Assembly (NCBI RefSeq): GCF_036959255.1
Contig: NZ_JAWMTI010000004.1
Location: 124,001 to 188,000 of the forward strand
Source of the DNA: Olivibacter sp036959255
GTDB lineage: Bacteria > Bacteroidota > Bacteroidia > Sphingobacteriales > Sphingobacteriaceae
Direction: 5' to 3'
DNA length: 64,000 nucleotides
The position numbers and the translations under genes were made by a program. Positions 53,403 to 61,409 of the stretch are shown here, one piece after another; position 1 is the first letter of the stretch; every line of letters starts with the position of its first letter. The notes beneath the pieces are model-generated. The model made no database searches and had not been told where the DNA came from. It saw only the letters and a list, made by a program, of their open reading frames with translations.

Positions 53403-54143
53403 TCATGTATAAAAAGCAACTACATTAATCTTGTTTTTATCACAAAAACATAAATATGCTAAATACGCCAATTGAGAATATAAGTCGACTAACCTTATAA
53501 ATGATTGTCGATCTAAAGTGATTACATCGACAGACGTATTTGGCTTGAAACAAAATAATTCTAGCTCGATTCCTTCTTTTTTAAATTTGCTTTCCAAAGC
53601 GGACAATTTAAAACTATTGTGAGTGACGACATTACGACACAATCTTAGGTTGTTCATAATAGTTATCATCGGCGTTTTGATCTGTTTTAACGAATCAATA
53701 TTCTCAATCTCCTGCTTAAACGTTTCCCCAAATAATTTAATGACGGCCTCGCTCGTACCATTTTGTTTTTTGTTTAGCACCTTTAAAAATTCAATCAAAT
53801 TCTCAAAAATCGCCACACTTAGGAGACTGTAAATTTTTGACGCGACTTCGATTGCTATCTCTTCCTTATTATCAGCGGTTATATCCACAATGCTTGTCGA
53901 ATCAATTTTTTTTACCCATTGAATTGATTTTGAGGATGTGCCAAATAGCTTATTAAAATATTCGACTTGCTGTTCATCAGTTTGGAGTTCGACATTTATA
54001 GGGTCGGTAAAAATATGTCTATGTATGCTTCTTATTATGTCTTTGGCCCAATTGTCGTTTATTGCCTTCACGGACTGCGCTATAAGTACTGTTTTAAAGA
54101 AAAATTCTTTAATTGCGCTCGTTTCGATATTCTCTGATTTCAT
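53403..54143 (-). CDS. Unknown protein with RN-x3-H (HEPN-like) motif
   Basis: A 246-residue, mostly helical protein without signal peptide or membrane segment. The motif LRLCRNVVTHN places R170, N171 and H175 in the R-N-x3-H arrangement of HEPN ribonucleases and ribonuclease-like toxins, preceded by a long helix (FKQEIENIDSLKQ). The remainder is not recognised. It lies between the RiPP cargo and the integrase remains. RNase activity is a hypothesis from one short motif. Confidence 0.5.
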   Translation of the reverse strand: MKSENIETSAIKEFFFKTVLIAQSVKAINDNWAKDIIRSIHRHIFTDPINVELQTDEQQVEYFNKLFGTSSKSIQWVKKIDSTSIVDITADNKEEIAIEVASKIYSLLSVAIFENLIEFLKVLNKKQNGTSEAVIKLFGETFKQEIENIDSLKQIKTPMITIMNNLRLCRNVVTHNSFKLSALESKFKKEGIELELFCFKPNTSVDVITLDRQSFIRLVDLYSQLAYLAYLCFCDKNKINVVAFYT

Positions 54144-54154
54144 ATATACTTACA

Positions 54155-54313
54155 GTAGTGTCCCATTAAAATTGGGACATTGTTAAAAATATCATAAAAT
54201 CCTGATAGGAACAAAAGTTTTACGCCCAATGCAGTGACCTTTGTTCACTTTGTCCATTCCAAGAATGTGATCACAGCAACCCCCTTTAAAAGATTCTTGT
54301 TGACGGACACTAC
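54155..54313. mobile_element. 159-bp insert with GTAGTGTCC terminal inverted repeats
   Basis: GTAGTGTCC (54155-54163) and GGACACTAC (54305-54313) face each other. There is no transposase frame between. The right end supplies the TAG stop of the integrase C-terminal fragment, so insertion may have truncated that gene. No target duplication is obvious. Confidence 0.5.
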
Positions 54314-54915
54314 CCAGACTTTCGAGCGCCCGTCTTCGTGAAAAACTTTTCCCTGATCGCCTCCAACTCGATCTTCAGGTCTACCTTATCTTTCTCCAGT
54401 GAACTGACATATTTCTTCAGTACTTCGATGGTCTCATCTTTTGCCCCGACAATCTGGTCGCGGTGCACCAGTTCCGTTTCCAATTCGGCTACCTTTTTGG
54501 TCAGGACTTCCAATTCATTTTCCAGTTCGGAAATACGCTCGGATTTCAATACCGTGGATGCTTTGTCTTTCGATTTGAACTTTGCCGCTTTAGCCACCGC
54601 CTCTTCTTCGGCCTTCTCCTCCCAGCCAAATTTCCGGCATATCTGCTCCATTCCCTTGGCAAGTGCATGATCAAGGTTCTCAAACGTTGAATAGCGATCC
54701 CTCAGGACGTTCAGGTATTTATCAAGGAGGGGTTTGACTTCATCCACGATCTTTATACTGATAAAGGCATCGTCATCGCGCCTTCCCGTTGTTTTGCTCC
54801 GGTTGTATTCAACCCTTCCATTGATGATATCCTCATCCCGCAGATCATGGATATCCTTTGCATTCATACCGCACATGTAGAAGCTGAGCTTGAAGAGGTC
54901 CCGTGACAGTTCCAT
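54310..54915 (-). pseudogene. Integrase fragment, C-terminal part with coiled-coil tail
   Basis: A 201-residue frame starting MELSRDLFKLSFYMCGMNAKDIHDLRDEDI, the beginning of the catalytic domain of Bacteroidota tyrosine integrases. Reading upstream in frame without a start gives KPKKSARKKKKLDRGQ, joining it to the N-terminal fragment by a single frameshift. After about residue 85 it turns into a coiled coil (ELENELEVLTKKVAELE). The catalytic HxxR box and the nucleophilic Tyr are not found. It ends in the TIR of a small insert. Confidence 0.7.
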
Positions 54916-55010
54916 CCGGCTGCCGGGAGAGGCCAGACAGCTGATGATTGCCAGTAACTGTCCGCGGTCAAGCTTCTTTTTCTTGCGTGCGCTCTTCTTA
55001 GGTTTGACGA

Positions 55011-55643
55011 TTATGTCCTGGTGATGCCGAGACTTTTGTTATTGTATTTTTTGGCCGCGAGGTTGAACAGAGCACGCAGGTCACGCATGTGATTGTGCAG
55101 GCCGATGTCGGTCATACCCTTGACCTTCCTTGTTTTGGGGATGCCGAACTGGTCGGGTCTCGTGATTGTCCTTTCGGTACGGAGGTACGCTTCATATTCC
55201 CGCAGCATGTCCGAATGGATTTCCATCACGGAAACGCTTTCCCTGCCGAAATAATCTATGAGGCTGAATCGAACGCTCCTGAACGTTCTGGCACTCCCTT
55301 TCTGTTTGTTGGCCATGCGGAAGTCGATGACCTCCTTACAAAAAGCCGCGAAATCGATGGGTTTGTCCTTGTCGCGGAGGTAATCGCGCAGGCGCTCCGC
55401 CGAGTACAGCTCAATCCGGTCACCGAGCCGGCTGATCGTTTCGCGGTAGTCATCGAGCTGGTGGTTGAGCAGCGAAAGGATGAATGTGTCCTTGATTGTA
55501 CCATCGGGGCGGAGCTGCCTGTCTGTAATGTAATGCTCCGTTTCGATGTACTTTTTCTCGTGGTGGAAAACCCTGATCTTAACGTTGTAGCTACCATCGG
55601 ATTTCCTGTGGTGCCGGTGCACCAATGCGTTTACGGTTGCCAT
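55011..55643 (-). pseudogene. Integrase fragment, N-terminal arm- and core-binding part
   Basis: A 210-residue frame with the arm-type N-terminus (VNALVHRHHRKSDGSYNVKIRVFH) and the phage_int SAM-like domain (FAAFCKEVIDFRM.., LREYEAYLRTERT.., GLHNHMRDLRALFNLA) of Bacteroidota tyrosine recombinases. It stops at TAA 55011 (LGITRT) where relatives continue into the catalytic domain; that domain lies in another frame just downstream. It sits beside the tRNA-Phe target, as expected for the island integrase. Confidence 0.8.
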
Positions 55644-55790
55644 AAACCTTTACTTTCTATGGCGCGGGATTTCTGTGACATATTTGTGCCACTCCACGCA
55701 CCGAGTTCAACAAAAAAACCTGTAGAACCTCTCTAGAAGCGTTTTTTCAGATTTTAGGATTTTAGGTGATTTTTACGCGTAAGTGCATAA

Positions 55791-55825
55791 AAAAAGCCCT
55801 TTTTGATAAAAAAAAGGGCTTTTTT
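55791..55825. terminator. Island-supplied terminator downstream of tRNA-Phe
   Basis: AAAAAGCCC (55791-55799) pairs with GGGCTTTTT (from 55816), and the inner TTTTT/AAAAA can extend the stem. T runs exist on both strands. It ends the minus-strand tRNA-Phe transcript and replaces the original terminator now at 40294-40322. Confidence 0.8.
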
Positions 55826-55828
55826 TAT

Positions 55829-55871
55829 GTGGTACCAACTGGATTCGAACCAGTGACACAAGGATTTTCAG
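55829..55871. repeat. Island attachment site, tRNA-proximal
   Basis: These 43 bases overlap the 3' end of the intact tRNA-Phe gene and are identical to 40324-40366. Confidence 0.9.
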
Positions 55872-55902
55872 TCCTTTGCTCTACCAACTGAGCTATGGTA
55901 CC
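55830..55902 (-). tRNA. tRNA-Phe (GAA)
   Basis: 73 bases on the minus strand fold as a full cloverleaf: acceptor GGTACCA/TGGTACC with discriminator A, D-arm AGCTCAGTTGGTAGAGC, anticodon arm with loop CTGAAAA (anticodon GAA) and T-arm with GGTTCGAATCC. CCA is not encoded. The 3' half is a copy carried in by the island. Confidence 0.97.
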
Positions 55903-56068
55903 TTTTCCAAACATCGGTTTTTTAAATTTCCGTTCGTTTGTTTTGGGACTGCAAATGTAGTGTCTTTTTTGAATTCACCAAAGTTTTCTTAAAAAAAATA
56001 TGGCTTTTTTTTAAGAACATATTGCATGGGCTTGATTCACAGTCATAAAATTTTTGATGTCGTCTGGG

Positions 56069-56461
56069 CTATCTTAATAATCCTTTTTCTTTCAGATCAT
56101 CAAATATAAGCTTGTCAACTTCAGAAACCCTCGGTTTATCATTATATGCAAGCCAGGCAATCTCTTCAATTTCAGCGGCGGCTTGCAAAGAACCTCGAAA
56201 AGTGGCTGTGTAGCAACGCATATTGACGATAACACCTTCAGGATGGCCATGAGCTTGCGCTGAAAATTCACCGTAAAATTTAATGGTGTCGGGATCTATA
56301 TTGATGGTCAGCTCTTCAGTTATTTCTCTAATTAATGCCTCCATATCGGATTCTCCTAACTCGCGTTTTCCACCCGGGAGATAATAAATGTCTTAACCTC
56401 TACTTCTTGTGGATAAGACTTTATGATTTTTAATTTCAATGAGTGCTAGCTTGTCTATCAT
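56069..56461 (-). pseudogene. Nudix hydrolase gene with nonsense codon 23
   Basis: From ATG 56461 the frame reads MIDKLALIEIKNHKVLSTRSRG, meets TAA at 56395-56393, then continues DIYYLPGGKRELGESD and the rest of the protein to 56069. The Nudix box GGKRELGESDMEALIREITEEL is complete and uninterrupted, so the gene was recently intact. A 91-residue product from the internal ATG 56344 would lack the first half of the box and is probably inactive. Either a true mutation or a sequencing error. Confidence 0.75.
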
Positions 56462-56518
56462 GTTGTTGAGCTGCCTTTAATCTTACTGTTAAGAATATTA
56501 TCTTTTAGTTTTTGTGCT

Positions 56519-57016
56519 TTATTCAATTTCAGCTAATGTTAATTCTGCCCTCCTTTGAATCCAAAAACCAATGATTATCAAAACCATTCCTGTCATAATC
56601 GACACATCGGCCATATTGAAAATACCCGTCTTGATAAAAAGATAATCAATGTGCATAAAATCGGTTACTGATCCATATAATATCCTGTCATAGAGATTAC
56701 CAATTCCGCCACCTAGCGCAAAGGCAATACCGATGGATAACCACGGCGAAGTTTTGCGTTGCTGTATCAGGTAATAAAGACCGAATAATAGGATACATGC
56801 AGGAAGCACAGAAAGAAATATAATTTTTACAAATCCAGGTAAGTTGTTTCCAAGACTTAAAAAAGCACCGCTATTTTCTACTTTAGTTAGCACAAAGTAT
56901 TGGTCGATAATTTTAATCTCTTCATAATAATCGATCTTTTCACGTACAATGTGTTTTGATACCTGGTCGCAGCTCACATTGATTAACACTAAAAGTAGTA
57001 ATAATATCGTTCTCAT
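56519..57016 (-). CDS. lspA: Lipoprotein signal peptidase (signal peptidase II)
   Basis: A 165-residue inner-membrane aspartic peptidase with four membrane helices. The catalytic pair is D119 (SVTDFMHI) and D137 (FNMADVSI); N48/G50 (VENSGAF) and GNLYDR are also conserved. It removes signal peptides from the many lipoproteins of this genome. ATG 57016 (MRTILLLLLVLINVSCDQ) is preferred over ATG 57037, which adds seven unusual residues. Confidence 0.93.
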   Translation of the reverse strand: MRTILLLLLVLINVSCDQVSKHIVREKIDYYEEIKIIDQYFVLTKVENSGAFLSLGNNLPGFVKIIFLSVLPACILLFGLYYLIQQRKTSPWLSIGIAFALGGGIGNLYDRILYGSVTDFMHIDYLFIKTGIFNMADVSIMTGMVLIIIGFWIQRRAELTLAEIE

Positions 57017-57171
57017 TTTTCCGAATAATATGCACAACGCATTTTTTAGAATGATCGCGCGATATCGATTCGCAAGATAATGTTAAAACTTTCATTTAGC
57101 AAGCCCATGAAGCCGGAAGAAGGGGGGGATGAAATCCGGCAGCTTTGGCTGCCGGATGTGTTACACGTTGT

Positions 57172-57912
57172 TTAGGCATTTAAACCACCGTCGATGGTAA
57201 GTGAAGTGCCGGTAATATATTTGCCTTCATCGCTCGCTAGGAATGCTACTAAACCGGCAATATCGTCTCCGGTACCGTAATCTGACAAGGCCATTCTGCT
57301 TCGTAAAAAATCGGCTAGTTCTGTATTGGCCGGGTTCATATCCGTGTCAATCGGCCCAGGTTGCACGACATTTACCGTGATTTTTCTTTGTCCCAGATCT
57401 CGCGCTAAGCCTCTCGTGAAGCCGGTTAATGCAGATTTACTCATTGTGTAAAGGGTCGTCTGAGCGCTTAACGCATTTTCTGCCATGTTACTGCCGATAT
57501 TAATGATACGGCCACCATTTGGCATATTTTTTACAACTTCCAACGAAGCTACATAAAGCGCTCGGACATTAACATTCATAATTTGCTCGTAATCTTCCAA
57601 GGTATGTTCTTCGAAAGGTCGACCTATATAAATACCGGCATTATTAACGAGAATATCAATACGACCAAAGGAGGATATGACCTGTTGAACAGCTTTTGTT
57701 ACTGCTTGCGGATCAGCACTGTCTGCATGAATGGCATTCACTTGTTTGCCTGCTTCTTGAAGCGTATCGCTGAGCAGCGCTGCTTTTTCCGGTGATTTTG
57801 CATAGGTAAATGAAACATGGGCTCCTTCTGAAGCCAATTTCTTTACAATGGCGGCACCAATTCCTCTGCTACCACCTGTAACTAGGGCTATTTTATTTTT
57901 TAATTTTTCCAT
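57172..57912 (-). CDS. SDR family oxidoreductase
   Basis: A 246-residue short-chain dehydrogenase from ATG 57912 (MEKLKNKIALVTGGSRGIGAA); the frame is open further upstream but that part is promoter region. TGGSRGIG binds NAD(P), NNAGIY is conserved, and the active site is S-x12-Y-x3-K (last part YTMSKSAL). The end ITGTSLTIDGGLNA is typical. Such enzymes next to HxlR regulators often reduce toxic quinones or carbonyls; the substrate is unknown. It is divergent from the HxlR gene and probably its target. Confidence 0.92.
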   Translation of the reverse strand: MEKLKNKIALVTGGSRGIGAAIVKKLASEGAHVSFTYAKSPEKAALLSDTLQEAGKQVNAIHADSADPQAVTKAVQQVISSFGRIDILVNNAGIYIGRPFEEHTLEDYEQIMNVNVRALYVASLEVVKNMPNGGRIINIGSNMAENALSAQTTLYTMSKSALTGFTRGLARDLGQRKITVNVVQPGPIDTDMNPANTELADFLRSRMALSDYGTGDDIAGLVAFLASDEGKYITGTSLTIDGGLNA

Positions 57913-57927
57913 TGATACTTTTTTTAT

Positions 57928-57955
57928 CAAAAATAGGTTCTTAGTTTTATATTTG
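57928..57955. promoter_or_regulatory. Divergent -7 boxes of the SDR and HxlR genes
   Basis: On the minus strand CAAAAATA (57928-57935) reads TATTTTTG, a TAnnTTTG match for the SDR gene. On the plus strand TATATTTG (57948-57955) serves the HxlR gene. Neither has a perfect -33 TTTG. Confidence 0.5.
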
Positions 57956-57970
57956 TAAGTACAGATATAA

Positions 57971-57987
57971 TTGTTAGGTACTAACAA
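57971..57987. promoter_or_regulatory. Perfect 17-bp palindrome, probable HxlR operator
   Basis: TTGTTAG-GTA-CTAACAA is an exact inverted repeat that ends 11 bases before the HxlR start codon, downstream of its -7 box and upstream of the SDR promoter. Such placement fits autorepression and control of the divergent SDR gene. Confidence 0.7.
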
Positions 57988-57998
57988 AAATGTAAGAA

Positions 57999-58379
57999 AT
58001 GAGAAAAGAAACATCTACAAACGCTTTGAACGAGAAGCAAATTAATGATACCTGTGGGATGGCTTATTCATTGTCTATTTTAGGAGGCCGGTGGAAACCC
58101 GCTATACTTTGTCGACTCGCTTATGGGAAGATGCGTTACAGCGACCTGAAGAAATCGATCGACGGCATTTCAGAACGAATGTTGGTTGCCCAGCTTAGGG
58201 AGTTAGAAAAAGATCTTATCATCAGGCGGATAGTCTATGCGGTGGTGCCGCCCCGTGTTGAATACGAATTGACCGAACTAGGCATAACCATGAGACCCGT
58301 GCTACAAGCAATGTCAGATTGGGGGAATATGCATCGGAAGACGACGGTTAAAATGCAGGAAGAGGAAAGCATCGGCTAA
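57999..58379 (+). CDS. HxlR family winged-helix transcriptional regulator
   Basis: A 126-residue MarR/HxlR-type repressor: C-G at residues 19-20 (NDTCGMAYSLSILGGRWKPAIL), the recognition helix region MRYSDLKKSIDGISERMLVAQLRELE and the wing (VPPRVEYELTELG). The Cys near the N-terminus is the usual redox or electrophile sensor of the family. It is divergent from the SDR gene, with a shared operator candidate between them. Confidence 0.92.
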   Translation: MRKETSTNALNEKQINDTCGMAYSLSILGGRWKPAILCRLAYGKMRYSDLKKSIDGISERMLVAQLRELEKDLIIRRIVYAVVPPRVEYELTELGITMRPVLQAMSDWGNMHRKTTVKMQEEESIG

Positions 58380-58410
58380 CGTATGGAAATTTATTGGATG
58401 AATGTGTAAC

Positions 58411-60276
58411 TTACTGCGCAATAAAAACCGGGATGTTTACACGATGCCTGAGCTTATTGACGGTTTCTCCGTAAATGAAATCTTTTAGACCCCTGTGTCC
58501 GTGGCTACCTACAATTAAGAGGTCGGCTTGATAATAATTGCATATCTTGGCAATAAATTTCACTCGGTTTTTATGCCCTACTTCAAAGCTGGTTTCAAAT
58601 CCTTGTTCCTTGAAAAGTCGAATATATCGAGACATTCTTTCTTCGTCGTGACGTTTCTCGTAATCATCCGTATCTTCTTCCATCATTCTCGAAGATGCAC
58701 TTTCTGTTACATGGATCAGGATAAATTGTGTGCCGGGCTTGGCTAATTTGAGCGCATAAGATACAACCAACGGGTCGGATGAAGAGTAATCTAAAGCGAG
58801 TGCGATGCGACTGAAAGAGGGGGGCTCCAACAGTGAGTCCTGAAAGGGTGCATGGACTTCCATATTTACTTTTTTTCTCAGTTTGGTAATGGGGTAAAGC
58901 ACCGTAAGGAGCAGAAGTACAAATAATCCTACCCCACCTGCAATTAATAGCATAGTTAACCAAGGATTGTTGAAGATCTTAATCCAATTTGTTATTTCCT
59001 CATATACAAGTTGAAAGTTTAGAAAAGAGATGATAGCAGCGATTGTCCAGGCAATTATTTTAAGCCGTAGAGAGATTGTGAAAACGCCCATTCGCTTGCG
59101 ATCACTGACAAAGTGGATGAGCGGAATTACAGCAAAGGCTAATTGCATGCTCAGTAGAACCTGACTGAAGACAAGCAACGGCCCCACTTCATCATCACCT
59201 GCAATATAAATTACTAGAATAGCAGGAACAATGGCTAATAAGCGTGTTAACATGCGTCTTAATGCCGGACTGATGCGCAAACGAAGGTAACCTTCCATCA
59301 CGATTTGACCGGCAAGCGTTCCAGTAACTGTTGAACTCTGCCCTGCTAAAATCAATGCAACGGCAAATAATCGTGGTGCCCATTCACTGCCTAAAGTAGG
59401 TGCCAGTAATTTATGTGCATCTTGGAGTTCGGCCACATTGTTCATTCCATTTTTATGAAAGACAGCAGCGGCTAGGATTAAGATTGCAGCATTGACGAAA
59501 AAGGCTAGATTTAGCGCAATTGCGCTATCCCAGAAATTATACTTTAGTGCTTTCCGAATAGAGGACTCGTCTCTGTTGATCTTACGCGTTTGAACGAGGG
59601 CCGAGTGAAGGTAAAGATTGTGAGGCATAACCGTTGCACCTATAATACCTATACTAATATAAAGAGCTGCAGTATTCGGTATGGAGGGAATGAAACCAGT
59701 AGCGAGTGCGGCCATATCAGGTTGTGCTAAGGCCATTTCCACTAGAAAACACATCCCAATCATAAAGATAAGCCCGATAATAAACATTTCCATTTTGCGC
59801 ATCCCTAAACGCTGAAGATAGAGCAATAGAAAGGTATCTAGAAAGCTGATACCAACCCCCCATAAGAGATCAAGACCAAACAAGAGGTTAAGTCCTATCG
59901 CCATACCCAATACTTCTGCCAAATCGCAGGCGGCAATAGCTATTTCAGCAAGAATATACAAGATGAAATTCATCTTTTTTGGATAGGTTTCTCGATTGCA
60001 TTGTGCTAAATCTTTCCCCCAAACGATACCGAGCCTAGCCGCTAGACTTTGTAATACCAAAGCCATCATATTACTCATTAATAAGACCCAGATAAGCGTG
60101 TAACCAAATTGACTTCCCCCTGCCAGGTCGGTAGCCCAGTTTCCTGGGTCCATATATCCAACGCTTATTAAATACGCTGGCCCGAAGAAACTCAATATTT
60201 TTTTAAACCTCGACCCTTTTATATCGGTCTCAACGCTTTGATGTACTTCTTCTAATGACTTGTGTTGGTTGTTCAA
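58411..60276 (-). CDS. mntH: Nramp divalent metal transporter fused to a UspA domain
   Basis: A 621-residue protein. The first 450 residues form an Nramp transporter with 11 predicted helices; metal-binding motifs are D43-W47 (DPGNW) and M217-P-H219 (MPHNLYLHS). From about residue 483 a universal stress protein domain follows (FSRIALALDYSSSDP.., LLIVGSHGHRGLKDFIYGE). The fusion is known in Bacteroidota. The transporter imports Mn(II) or Fe(II) with protons; the UspA part may sense ATP and tune transport. The symbol is by family; metal preference is not proven. Confidence 0.9.
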   Translation of the reverse strand: MNNQHKSLEEVHQSVETDIKGSRFKKILSFFGPAYLISVGYMDPGNWATDLAGGSQFGYTLIWVLLMSNMMALVLQSLAARLGIVWGKDLAQCNRETYPKKMNFILYILAEIAIAACDLAEVLGMAIGLNLLFGLDLLWGVGISFLDTFLLLYLQRLGMRKMEMFIIGLIFMIGMCFLVEMALAQPDMAALATGFIPSIPNTAALYISIGIIGATVMPHNLYLHSALVQTRKINRDESSIRKALKYNFWDSAIALNLAFFVNAAILILAAAVFHKNGMNNVAELQDAHKLLAPTLGSEWAPRLFAVALILAGQSSTVTGTLAGQIVMEGYLRLRISPALRRMLTRLLAIVPAILVIYIAGDDEVGPLLVFSQVLLSMQLAFAVIPLIHFVSDRKRMGVFTISLRLKIIAWTIAAIISFLNFQLVYEEITNWIKIFNNPWLTMLLIAGGVGLFVLLLLTVLYPITKLRKKVNMEVHAPFQDSLLEPPSFSRIALALDYSSSDPLVVSYALKLAKPGTQFILIHVTESASSRMMEEDTDDYEKRHDEERMSRYIRLFKEQGFETSFEVGHKNRVKFIAKICNYYQADLLIVGSHGHRGLKDFIYGETVNKLRHRVNIPVFIAQ

Positions 60277-60311
60277 TGCTTTTGTCTAATAAAAATATAA
60301 CCCTTATCCTG

Positions 60312-60328
60312 AAACACGCAACGTGTTT
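60312..60328. promoter_or_regulatory. Perfect 17-bp palindrome upstream of the Nramp gene
   Basis: AAACACG-CAA-CGTGTTT lies 36 bases upstream of the Nramp start codon. It could be the operator of a metal regulator (MntR- or Fur-like) or part of a leader hairpin; it does not match a known box closely. Confidence 0.45.
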
Positions 60329-60488
60329 GGAATGTTTTTTTAGTGCTGTCTTTGTTTTAAAGTTTTGCTCGGCTAACTTATGAATTTTGTAGTAAAAAAT
60401 CAATAGCTATGGTGACATGGTATATATTTTAGAGGTCATTGTAACTATAACCTGTTCCAATTAAAATTTAAATTATTGCAATCAATTT

Positions 60489-60752
60489 ATGCTAGTTGCT
60501 GTTTCATTAGATAAAGAAAGGAGTTTTTCTATGACTATTACTGTGAGAGAACCAGGTACCAAGGCTTTTATTAATATTAATGCCTACCCGGAAGAATATA
60601 AGAATTCCCCTGCTTGGCGGATACAGTATCCGGGGATTCAACCCATCCTGATGATAAAGCAGGGCGGTAAGTGGATAGTAACAGATAACACAACGATTAA
60701 TATTGAGGTGGCAGAAGCTGTAGTGGAGGCAATGAAACAACTAGAAGACTAA
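60489..60752 (+). CDS. Small conserved-looking protein of unknown function
   Basis: An 87-residue soluble protein without signal peptide (MLVAVSLDKERSFSMTITV). The pattern of alternating strands (AWRIQYPGIQPILMIKQGGKWIV) and a C-terminal helix (NIEVAEAVVEAMKQLED) suggests a small alpha/beta fold. No family recognised. A start at ATG 60531 is possible. Confidence 0.55.
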   Translation: MLVAVSLDKERSFSMTITVREPGTKAFININAYPEEYKNSPAWRIQYPGIQPILMIKQGGKWIVTDNTTINIEVAEAVVEAMKQLED

Positions 60753-60802
60753 TTGCGCTGATTTGGTATTGCTTTTGCTGAATAGAATTAAAAAATCTTG
60801 CT

Positions 60803-61273
60803 ATGATTAAAAAAATATTGATTGGCACATTTGTGTGCGGCCTAGTTTGGAGTTGTAACAACGGGACAAAGAGTTCAGCGGATGGAAATGTCACTGATAC
60901 GACGGAAGAATATGTTCCCATTGATGCTACCTCTGACGATCCCGATATGCATAATGCGCAAAATTCATTAGATATTATCGGCACCTATAAGGGGGTATTA
61001 CCCTGTGCGGATTGTGAAGGAATCCGCACGGAATTAACCTTGAAGACAGATAGCACCTACACGCTAAAAAATAATTATTTAGGTAAAGGAGATGGTAAAG
61101 AATTTGAAGAAGAGGGGCGTTACGTTTGGCTTGATGGAAGCACCATTGAGTTAAAGGGAACCGAAGAAGAATCGTATAAATATTTCGTGGGCGAAAATAC
61201 GCTAACGCAGTTGGATATGAGTGGCGAGAAAATAACGGGAGAATTGGCGGACAAATATATCTTAAGAAAGTAA
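60803..61273 (+). CDS. NlpE-like copper-resistance/surface-sensing lipoprotein
   Basis: A 156-residue lipoprotein with lipobox LVWSC (Cys18). The NlpE N-terminal domain is seen as GTYKGVLPCADCEGIRTELTL, including the CxxC pair, followed by a small beta-barrel. In E. coli NlpE signals envelope stress; Bacteroidota relatives often have only this domain. A clear terminator follows the gene. Confidence 0.87.
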   Translation: MIKKILIGTFVCGLVWSCNNGTKSSADGNVTDTTEEYVPIDATSDDPDMHNAQNSLDIIGTYKGVLPCADCEGIRTELTLKTDSTYTLKNNYLGKGDGKEFEEEGRYVWLDGSTIELKGTEEESYKYFVGENTLTQLDMSGEKITGELADKYILRK

Positions 61274-61291
61274 AAGTTTTACATATAAATG

Positions 61292-61319
61292 AAAGCAAGG
61301 TCTCGTCCTTGCTTTTTTT
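61292..61319 (+). terminator. Intrinsic terminator after the NlpE-like gene
   Basis: AAAGCAAGG (61292-61300) and CCTTGCTTT (61307-61315) with a 6-base loop, followed by a T run. Confidence 0.85.
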
Positions 61320-61409
61320 GTTTCCGTTTTTTACGCAAACGATTGATCGATTTTTTCGCTTCCTATCTTCTTTTATTTCACGTAGCTTGCTGTCAAAATT
61401 CATTATGAT

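Larger units (their letters stand above)
40324..55871. mobile_element. Integrative genomic island in tRNA-Phe (15.5 kb)
   Basis: The 43-base sequence at 55829-55871, which is the 3' end of the intact tRNA-Phe gene, recurs without mismatch at 40324-40366. The integrase remains lie directly beside the intact tRNA, as usual for tRNA-targeted elements. The island supplies a new tRNA 3' end plus its own terminator, and the old terminator lies outside the far repeat. Cargo: a grasp-with-spasm RiPP locus, three opposite-strand genes and several gene remains. No relaxase or conjugation genes are seen. The ends (40.6-41.4 and 54.3-55.6 kb) look GC-rich and the RiPP core AT-rich, suggesting a mosaic. 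Confidence 0.85.

Noticed and set aside
55089..55736. 215-residue plus-strand frame across the integrase
   Set aside because: It is the complement of the integrase coding region in GC-rich DNA; the minus frame has clear recombinase motifs.
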